From positions 1,197,001 through 1,261,000 of the forward strand of contig JAUIRK010000106.1 of assembly GCA_030549495.1 (NCBI GenBank): 64,000 bases of DNA, written 5' to 3'. Both the position numbers and the translations under genes were made by a program. Every line of letters starts with the position of its first letter. The stretch's first letter is position 1. This document shows, piece after piece, positions 56,560-64,000 of the stretch. Origin of the DNA: Nectonema munidae (taxonomy: Eukaryota > Nematomorpha > Nectonematoida > Nectonematidae). The notes below the pieces were generated by a model that searched no databases, was not told the DNA's origin, and saw only the letters and a program-made list of their open reading frames with translations.

Positions 56560-57732
56560 CATTGGTTTTATGCCCGAGTGTACTACTTTTGAGACATTTT
56601 GGGTTTTTAGAGCGACAATATAAGTCTGAATGTCCATATTTTCCACAATTGTTGCATATGGAAATTTTTTGATCGATAATTCAATAGGATGATCGATTAA
56701 ACCGCAAAAAATTTATTCTAGATTTTGATAGATATTCAGCTACTTCAGGATTTTTTGGTTCGATGATAGTTAGATTGAAGAATTTATTTTTAGTGTTGAT
56801 AGTCCTAATCAATTTTACCCCACCTAATTTAGAAATATTATAGTTACAAGATGATATAGATGAAATAAGCTCCTCATCAGAAAGATTTTTCAGGACATTT
56901 TTTGTTTGAGATCGAGGTATAAATTATCTAGCATTCAATATATCGAACTTATCTTGGAGTATTTTAAGAACACAGTCCTTGACATTTTCATTCTCTAGAG
57001 CAGGGGTCGGCAAAGTGGTCAATATCAACCCCTGGGGGTCGATAAGATAGACAAACTTTCCAAATTGTGCTTTATAGTAGTAATAAATCTTCCTTTTCTT
57101 TTAAAACATAGCTTAGGACATTGTATAATATAGGATATATGAAACATTTTTGGTTTGTATTTATTTTTTTCTCTTAATTGTTGGACATTGATTAATGTTT
57201 TTATTAAACATTTCTATGTGGGGTGGGGGTCGATGTGAAGACAAATGTGGATGTGGAGAAAAAAGTTTGCCGATCCCTGCCTAGAGTCTAGATTAACGTA
57301 TGCACTACCGTTGTTATTAATTTTTAGAGATTTAATTTTTAACTTATTTTCGGTGGGCTTTAATGAATTACGCATATCTTTTTTAATTTCTACTACTTTG
57401 TTGCTACTTCGTTGTATAATGTTTGTTTTATTTTGAGTGTACAAGTAGGATTATAAATTTCTATAAAACTTTTTTTGAGACCACCTCAGCGTAGCGTAGG
57501 TGGGTTTAATTATAGGATTTTTAATTGCAACTTGTAGAGCCGTAACGTCATTATACATTTTTGACGTCAGAGAAAATGTTATTCAATACCTTCAAAAAAG
57601 CTTCATTATTAGGACAAGAAATTTGTGAATATGTATCTTTAAGATTGTCAATACGGTCAATGAGCTCACAGTCATCAGTCTTGGGGTTGTTTTAATACGT
57701 TTCGCAGTGGGGGTTGGGCATTCCTCCATAAG
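56560..57732 (-). pseudogene. LINE ORF1 with CCHC zinc knuckle
   Basis: Starts MEECPTPTAKRIKT, continues in other frames as DCELIDRIDNLKDTYSQISC and, near 57300-57440, as a helical basic segment. Near 56600 it ends in a knuckle CNNCGKYGHSDLYC with NPKCLKSSTLGHK. ORF1 proteins of this type bind the LINE RNA. A hAT MITE interrupts it. Confidence 0.65.
57001..57279. mobile_element. hAT-type MITE in the LINE ORF1
   Basis: A 279-bp element with ends CAGGGGTCGGCAAA and TTTGCCGATCCCTG. Flanks CTCTAGAG and CCTAGAGT share CTAGAG, a worn 8-bp duplication. G-rich TGGGGTGGGGGTCGATG lies inside. Confidence 0.8.
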
Positions 57733-57850
57733 TAAAATCGAAGATTAAACCAGAAAAATAAAATAATAAGAGGAAAGAAAGAAATGAAAAAAAGGTTACT
57801 TAAAAGTAGAGAAAGGGATGAGAAGGGATATTCAGTAAGAAGCCAGAGAA

Positions 57851-58502
57851 GGATGCAAATTTTCCAAGTAATGCCATTGGTACGATTTAAAAATATTCTA
57901 AAATATAATGTCCGTTTTCATGGTAAACTTATAAAAACTACTAAATATTGAAGTTTCACTTTTGAGTATTTTATTTAGGCTAACTATAAGTATATATTCT
58001 TTACCTTTGCATTTGTTTAATATAAATTTGTAAGTGCTGTTTCTTGTGATTACCTGTGTTTTCATTATAATAATAAATTCTGCTTCTTCTTTTTCTTCCC
58101 ATCAGTTGTTCCTATTATCTCTAAAGTTTTTGAAAACATAATTTATAAAAAAATAAATTTTGAATTTTGAAAATACTGAATTTTATATATTTGAAAGAAG
58201 CGATTTACTTTTGCTAGGATACTGGTGTCACCCTGGTCCTTAAAAGGTTAAAGCAACATTATATAGGTTAATTCTATGATTCCTACTTTTATTTGATTTT
58301 ATCATAATGATATTATTTTTCATCTTTAGGATTTTACTTCACCTGCTCAATATACTCATGACAAAATAACGTAAGAATTTAGTTTCTATTTACAACCTTG
58401 GATTTAATAATATTTCGTGATTTGGGAAATGTTAATAATAATTTAATGAAGAAATGTTTCAATTTTGTTCAATTAAAAATTGAATACTTTTATCGAAAAA
58501 TA
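57851..58502. other. No gene recognised
   Basis: A piggyBac-like end may occur near 58220-58255 (complement TTAACCTTTTAAGGACCAGG), but no partner end was found. Confidence 0.35.
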
Positions 58503-58728
58503 TTTTATATAAGACTGAAAATTGAATCAATGTTTATTGAAAAACTCAAATATTTTCGAACACATCTGTGTTTTTTAAGAAAAACAAAAATGAAGAAGTA
58601 GGCGTGAAGTTGGGTGTAACGCCGACTTCTATAAGCTGAAAAAGAACGCTGGTGTTCGAAAACATTTGAATTTTTCAACAAACATTGATTCAACTTTTCC
58701 GTTTTATATACAATTATATTATACACAT
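58503..58728. mobile_element. Fold-back element, arms of about 60 bp
   Basis: AATTGAATCAATGTTTATTG on the left pairs with CAACAAACATTGATTCAACT on the right, and the pairing continues through AAATATTTTCGAACAC / GTGTTCGAAAACATTTGA. The centre holds GTGAAGTTGGGTGTAACGCC. ORFs on both strands here are readings of the same arms. Confidence 0.78.
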
Positions 58729-59949
58729 ATAATCACACAAATTGCATTTTTATTTGATGAGAAATTTTCAACTGCGATATTGAATTTATTTAATTTCTGG
58801 CACAATAAACTTCTATCTGAGATATATGCCTTGAATACCTGAACATTTTCTAAAATGGCTATGATTTCTTAATACAGGTTTACTGAAAATATAAATGCAA
58901 CTTTAGCTGTAGCCTGATTCTATAGGAATCTAAAAAAATATGTTTGAATTTTGAAATTATGATATATATTTAGAACGAAAAAAATAACTAGGTTTTTTTA
59001 ATATGTTCATTAATTGAGTATGAAAAAGGTAAACACAAACTTTCTAAATAAAATTTTCAAATTATTGAATAATGATTTTTCTCCATTTCTATCTGATCAT
59101 GAGCACGTTTTAAATCTCCAATTTGTTGACATCAATAATAATTTGGAAACTTATTCCTTGGATAAAAATTTTTGGGAAACAATTTATTGTTTTATAATTT
59201 CTTATACAAATTAAACAATGAATGAACATCCGTAACGATATTAAATTTTCAGGACGGCAGAAATTATTAGTATTAATATATCATCAATAAAAATATAATC
59301 GAGATATTTTAACCTTAAACAGTAATATAATACTGGTTTGCTACACTTTTTATTTTAATTTTCGATACATATATACCTGAATTTTTAAGTTTTTACATTT
59401 TGAATTATTTGAAATTTTAAGGGGCGCCAAAATTGGTATCCGCCTCTGACCGCATTAAGATAGGTACGCCACTGTACAGAAAGTGTAAAAAAACGAATAA
59501 TTTAAAAGGTTGCAAGTTATTATGAACAAAATCCTTCCTATATTTTGGAAAATAAAAAAAAAATGAGAAGTTTTTTTAGAAACACTGAATTAGTGATGGG
59601 ATGATTAATCAGAATCGTAAGATCCGTGTTTTTTCAATCATCGGAATCCTATCGGGAAAATTTACCGCTATTTTTGATTCCTTGAAATGGATAACTACTC
59701 TGGAAGATTGAATAAACATGGCTGATGATCATTAAAAATCTGAAAGGATTCCATCTTTACTATTAAAAACAAGTTTATAAATTTTGCCTGACGTTGCATA
59801 CTTCATATAAACTTTTGCTTTGTTAAAACGTTGCTTGAAAATCAAAAATCAGTTCTTTTGAATTTTTAAAGAATTTCTTTTAATAATAATTTGATGATAT
59901 ATTAAAAAGATAGTTATAAAATACAATCCCCATTGTGTTATATTAGAAT
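58729..59949. other. No gene recognised
   Basis: AT-rich. GGGGCGCCAAAATTGGTATC (59420) and TAGGTACGCCACTG (59461) look like a repeat end. The ORF at 59014-59214 has no known motif. Confidence 0.4.
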
Positions 59950-59959
59950 ATATACCATT

Positions 59960-60140
59960 TTCACCTTAAATTCGTCCCTTTCCATTTAAAATTCGTCCTT
60001 TTTCACTTTAGATTTGGCGTTTTTCATTTTGAATTTGTCTTTTTTTATTTTAAATTCGTTTTTAAGTTTTTAATTTTGATTTTGTTAATTTTTTTTATTT
60101 CAAATGCTTCTTTTTGTATTTGAAATTTGTTTATTTTAAT
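59960..60140 (+). repeat. Short tandem repeat, units of about 21 bp
   Basis: Units like AAATTCGTCCTTTTTCATTT recur about seven times with increasing changes toward 60140. Confidence 0.65.
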
Positions 60141-60249
60141 TGTGTTTTTTCAATTATACTTTTTTTTATCCACAAAAATCCCCTTTGAATAAACTTGGTT
60201 TCCATCTAGAAAAAAATTGAAATAGCTAATTAAAACTGAAAATTTGTTG

Positions 60250-60342
60250 AAATTTTTGAGAATTATGTTTCACCTGTTGTCAAGGTTAAGTTGTACAGCA
60301 TATGTAGATAGCAATTTTGAAAATCGCTCTTTTTACCTTTAA
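60250..60342 (-). mobile_element. Tc1/mariner-like remnant, piece left of the piggyBac
   Basis: Once the piggyBac is removed, the minus-strand reading runs from 63484 on into this segment (VKRAIFKIAIYICCTT, then stop), which looks like the end of a Tc1/IS630-type protein. Low confidence on its own. Confidence 0.45.
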
Positions 60343-60566
60343 CCCTCGCTTGACGGACTCAATGCTTTTTCGACGCATCGGTCAGTTATTTAACAATAGC
60401 CAAAAATTTAACAAACAAAACTTTTACCAAATTTATATGTAAATATAGTAAAAAAAACAAGGAAAATAATGGTAAAATTTGATTTTTCTTAAGATAAGGC
60501 AAAAAAATGTATTTTGAATAAAAAGAATAAAACTGTACTTTTTTTGAAGATGGCGTTAAAATAAAA

Positions 60567-62272
60567 CTAGCAACAATTTGAGTATAACGTTTTTGAATGA
60601 TTTTTACACACAGTGACTCCACATTTCTCACACCTTCTAGCTGTACGGCTTCTCTTCGAAATACATTTTGAGCAAGATGCTCTTTTTGATGATGAAGGCT
60701 GATTTTCAGTTGCTTGATCATACCCATAATGTGCAAGTAAGTACTTTGTCTCCACCGGTAATTCAGACTGTTGGGCTCTCACTTTCATTGCTTCTTCACA
60801 TAGATAAAAAGCAAGTCTTTTGATAAAATACTTTCTACCACTCTGTTTTGAAGATGGAAATTCATTAGGAGTGTTGAACCTTGCAATTATCCAGGTATTC
60901 ATGACTGAAATATCCAGATAATTAGAAAACGCAGCATGTGTCCACTTACGTTTAGGTTTATAAGACCTATAAGTTCTTATCATTTTGTTAGCAACGTCTA
61001 CACCACATTTAGATTCGTTGTAAACCAACAAACTTTCAGGTTTAGAGGCAACATTGCTGATTCTTACATTTTTATGTTGTGAAGATAGAATATATACAGC
61101 CTTGAAGTTACGAGTAGCATGCTTTTTCGGTATATACGCTGATAAAGAAACGTAGTCTGAATAAATTGAAAGACTCTCACATTCTTTTAACTTCAATGTT
61201 TTCAAGTGCTTTGGTCTGAATAGTGTTGGAACGAATCGTCTATTTGATGTAAATGTGCCGCACAAAGACAAGCTTTTTTGAGTACACCATACAGCAAGTT
61301 GATGACTTGTGAAGAATCTATCGGTATAGACGCCGCATCCAGTAGGAATATTGCTTTCTTGAATCAATCTTTGGCAGATTTTGAAACTTGAGAAATAAGC
61401 TCTGTCCTCCAAACCGCTAACATATATTTCAGGCTTCAAAAAGTAGAAAACTTTGCATCATTCAGGTGATAAAACTTGATCCCATAGTGACCTGGCTTTT
61501 TGGGATCATATATTTTCAGAGAACAATTACCTCTGAATGTTACTAATTGCTCATCAATCGTCACAGTGGAGTGTGGTGTCCAATAACAAGAAAAAATACT
61601 GAAAAAATGATCATGAATCTTTCGGATAGGACTCAATTTATCAGAAGCATCACGTTTTTCCTTGTCATCAAATCGTAAAAAAACATGGACAAGGATAAAC
61701 ATATCTCGTCCAATAGAAGCTTTCAAAAATGGAGAACCAGATTTCGAGAATAATTCTGAAACTTTTATTTTTTGATCCCCATTTTGCCCAATATATATCA
61801 ACGCTCCGAAATAGGATAATAGATGATGTAATTTGAACACTTTGTATGAGTGAAGTAGTTGTGCATATTTAGGACACGGGGATCTAAAATTTGGGAAATA
61901 ATTAAAATCCTATCTAAACAATTAAAAATCTTACTTATAGTTGGCTTCCATCTTGTGCAACGTTTTCGCATAAATGTAGGAAATTAATTCAAAATTAAAA
62001 AAGAGTTTGAAGATCGATAAAATGTCTTTCATATTTTTAGCCAATCCTTTAGGACCAGGAGGTTCCAGAACAATATTTCGAATATTTAAGCTTTCAGGTC
62101 TCCCTGCTCCTTGATGTTTCGGGTCTCTAGTATACTCTGTTGCATCGGGAGCAACTAAAGTTTCATCAAGTAATTCCTCTTCACTTGTGTAAGAAGATAT
62201 AGAAGAGTCGGTGTCTAAGCTATTGAAGGAGGAGAAGGAGTCAGTAGACAAAGAAGAAGAAGAAGACATCAT
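60567..62272 (-). pseudogene. piggyBac transposase with one intron and one 1-nt shift
   Basis: Exon 1 (62272-61935) has a Ser-rich, acidic start and KGLAKNMKDILSIFKLFFNF. A 51-bp intron (61934-61884, GTAAGA...TTTTAG) follows, and splicing gives an in-frame junction (MEANY|KSPCPKYAQLLHSYKVFK). Then come FGALIYIGQNG, TVTIDEQLVTFRGN (first catalytic Asp), GVYTDRFFTSHQLAVW (second) and KCGVDVANKMIRTYRSYKP (third). A C-terminal Cys-rich tail (CSKC...CEKCGVTVCKNH...CC) follows, as in complete piggyBac proteins. The one visible break is a missing base in the T run at 61438-61442 (STF|LKPEIYV). Otherwise the gene looks whole. Confidence 0.88.
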
Positions 62273-62391
62273 AAAGGAAAGAATGAAAATCAATTTATTC
62301 CAAGTGAGAAAAAACGCACGGCTCAAGAAATAAGAAACACGAGTTTGAGCGTGAAACAAAGTGATCAAAATGGTACAAGGTTTGAATAGTT

Positions 62392-62888
62392 GAGATCAGA
62401 AGTGAAGAAGTAAATTACATACATATATAAAATGTTTTTAAAATCGTTTATGATCCTTTATTGCTTATTATTCTTGACAAATTGATAAGAAACGTCATCA
62501 CAACGCGTATTGATGTTGTTCATAGCTTCATATCTTTTATACAATAAACAAATCAATCCCAATAACAAATCTCATCATGACATTGCCAAGTTTATTTATG
62601 ACACGATATGTGGCATTTCAAATATAAAGATACTATGACGCAAAGAGATCAGAAGTGAAGAAGTAAATTACATACATATATAAAATGTTAAAATCGTTTA
62701 TGATCCTTTATTGCTTATTATTCTTGACAAATTGAAGAGAAACGTCATCACAACGCGTATTGATGTTGTTCATAGCTTCATATCTTTTATACAATAAACA
62801 AATCAATCCCAATAACAAATCTCATCATGACATTGCCAAGTTTATTTATGACACGATATGTGGCATTTCAAAGATACTATGACGCAAA
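62392..62888 (-). repeat. Two tandem 253-bp units inside the piggyBac
   Basis: GAGATCAGAAGTGAAGAAGT begins at 62392 and again at 62645. The units are nearly identical apart from short indels. They lie just upstream of the transposase start, so they may include promoter sequence; that is inference. Confidence 0.88.
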
Positions 62889-63483
62889 TTTATCACAATT
62901 GTTCGATACCTTTCATCATACCATTGCTCAATATTTATGGCATATGTCATTTGCATTACAAATTTGAAGTATTTATGACGTGAATCAATGAAAGAAATTA
63001 TTTATGCTTTATACCAATTTTTGATACATTTACAGCAAAAAGTTGTAATATAAATTTTGTATGATATAATCACCAAAAAAATAAAGTCCGGTTAAATAAA
63101 GAAAATTTACTTACAAATTAATTTGTGAAAAAGAATGATTTTTCTCAACCGAAAAACTTTTTGATCGTTGCTATATATAAAAATTAATAATTATTATGCT
63201 ATGTACTATAGTAGCTTTTGAAATAATCTAACTCAAAATTTATTATGTTTTTTATACTAATTTCATAATAATATAGATGGCGTTAAATTAAAAATTAAAA
63301 ACTTCCATAGATTTTTTAATATTTAGTTTTTATTTTGTTAAACAACAGAAAAACAACTATTAAATACTAAACTATATTAAAAAAAATTTGTAATCGTAAT
63401 AGATAAGAAAAAAAAATTGGACAAAAATGTCATAGAGTCCGTCATCCGTGTTATATTTTATACGTCCGTCAAGCGAGGGTTAA

Positions 63484-64000
63484 CTTTCTTTAATTGTCTT
63501 TAAGCATTCACTATTGCGTGAAGTCAACTTTTCTTTCACATTTGACTTTATAATTGAAAAAATATTCTCTATTGGATGCATCATAAAATCACTCTATAGT
63601 AATTGGTGTCTAGAAAAAAGTTTTTCATGCTTTCTTTTTCTTGAATTGCATCGTTTCCCTAATTAGCCAGAAGTCTTTGCATTTGGAGTTGCTGCCAAGA
63701 AATAATTTCAACTCTTCCATGAATACGAGAAACTTTTCACTATTACAAGTAGAATTTTCAAAAAGTTTTGAATGCATCACCTTGTTATAATTAATGTAGC
63801 AATGCGAGTTACATCTCGGCCTCTAAAAGAAGGTACACCTATATTAGATCTCTGTCCCAATTTTGATCTGCCAAAATTACCAGAGAGATGTAAATTGAAG
63901 CTAGACTCAATGAATATACATTTTCAGGGTTTTTGGATGCGTAATCACGTTAGAATTGGGAGTATTCAGCCCTTTTCTGAATAATTTTCTGGAGCATTTA
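63484..64000 (-). pseudogene. Tc1/mariner (IS630)-like transposase remnant
   Basis: On the minus strand, running in from the window edge: IESSFNLHLSGNFGRSKLGQ, then IGVPSFRGRDVTRIATLIIT, and near 63484-63600 SDFMMHPIENIFSIIKSNVK, matching the P-I-E-N-x-F-S-x-x-K-S block of DDE_3-type proteins. Stops between the blocks show it is broken. The plus-strand ORF at 63772-63984 is only a shadow. The piggyBac at 60343-63479 cut it at TTAA. Confidence 0.68.

Larger units (their letters stand above)
54540..57850 (-). mobile_element. LINE with ORF1, endonuclease and partial RT, 3'-truncated
   Basis: On the minus strand: 5' UTR from about 57850, ORF1 from ATG 57732, then a CCHC knuckle near 56600, an apurinic-type endonuclease (about 56400-55880), a spacer with 55494-55874, and RT pieces (55285 to 54540). 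The RT ends at QGGCISDLLFIIL-like sequence, before the active site, so the 3' part is gone. Two small elements are inserted (54849-54928, 57001-57279). Many breaks: an old copy of a Jockey/CR1-type two-ORF LINE. Confidence 0.78.
60343..63479 (-). mobile_element. piggyBac transposon with perfect ends
   Basis: A 3137-bp element between TTAA sites (60339-60342, 63480-63483) has perfect inverted ends CCCTCGCTTGACGGAC / GTCCGTCAAGCGAGGG. The transposase gene runs on the minus strand. The long region upstream of it (62270-63479) holds two tandem 253-bp units. It inserted into a Tc1/mariner-like pseudogene whose sequence resumes on both sides. Confidence 0.93.

Noticed and set aside
57214-57444. 76-codon ORF as a gene
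   Set aside because: It spans the border of a LINE ORF1 and an inserted hAT MITE.
52335-58255. One large piggyBac-type element from the TTAA at 52335 to the one near 58250
   Set aside because: The two ends share only a few bases and the interior holds unrelated arrays and a LINE.
58398-58726. Two overlapping ORFs with similar peptides on opposite strands
   Set aside because: They are the two arms of a fold-back element read from each side.
63772-63984. 70-codon plus-strand ORF at the window end
   Set aside because: The opposite strand encodes recognisable Tc1/mariner-like blocks, so this is a shadow.

Overview
The window is AT-rich animal DNA, almost certainly arthropod. The only host gene I can name with confidence is a cortactin homologue, an actin-binding Arp2/3 regulator found in animals. 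A caligid copepod such as a salmon louse would fit the base composition, large introns and repeat types, but that is a guess. I found no tRNA or rRNA gene, no CRISPR array, and no LTR retroelement or Polinton.

Region 1 (about 1-21 kb) is the 5' part of the cortactin gene on the minus strand. Six coding exons (20946 down to 2423) splice in frame into 225 codons: an acidic Arp2/3-binding N-terminus, a linker and four 37-residue cortactin repeats. The SH3 end lies beyond position 1. Its introns are full of repeats: a complete-looking CACTG-ended DNA transposon with an open 570-codon ORF, RTE-like and CR1-like LINE remnants, a Penelope-like fragment, tRNA-derived SINEs, and hAT and piggyBac MITEs.

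Region 2 (21-35 kb) is repeat DNA: a hAT (ZBED-type) remnant, several MITEs and fold-back elements, a 5'-truncated RTE/Proto2-like LINE, and a five-exon hAT element (28621-31422, perfect 8-bp target duplication) that landed inside an older FLYWCH/MULE-type remnant.

Region 3 (35-43 kb) holds a hAT-like element invaded by a defective piggyBac flanked by 288-bp direct repeats, then a Mutator-like (MULE) block. In that block a transposase remnant is preceded on the same strand by an open ORF that joins a PHD finger to an OTU cysteine protease.

Region 4 (43-52 kb) has a CR1/Jockey-type LINE, a hAT tail, and a second, inverted copy of the repeat that starts the window. A piggyBac element at a TTAA site, a SINE and two MITEs interrupt that copy.

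Region 5 (52-64 kb) contains tandem arrays of about 150 bp, a LINE with ORF1, endonuclease and RT, fold-back DNA, and a 3.1-kb piggyBac with perfect ends (60343-63479). This piggyBac contains a 51-bp intron and sits inside a Tc1/mariner-like remnant. No operon-like cooperation between genes is visible. Apart from cortactin, the recognisable coding sequence belongs to mobile elements at different stages of decay, often nested. Several of the youngest transposase genes are broken mainly by 1-nt shifts, most of them at A/T homopolymers.
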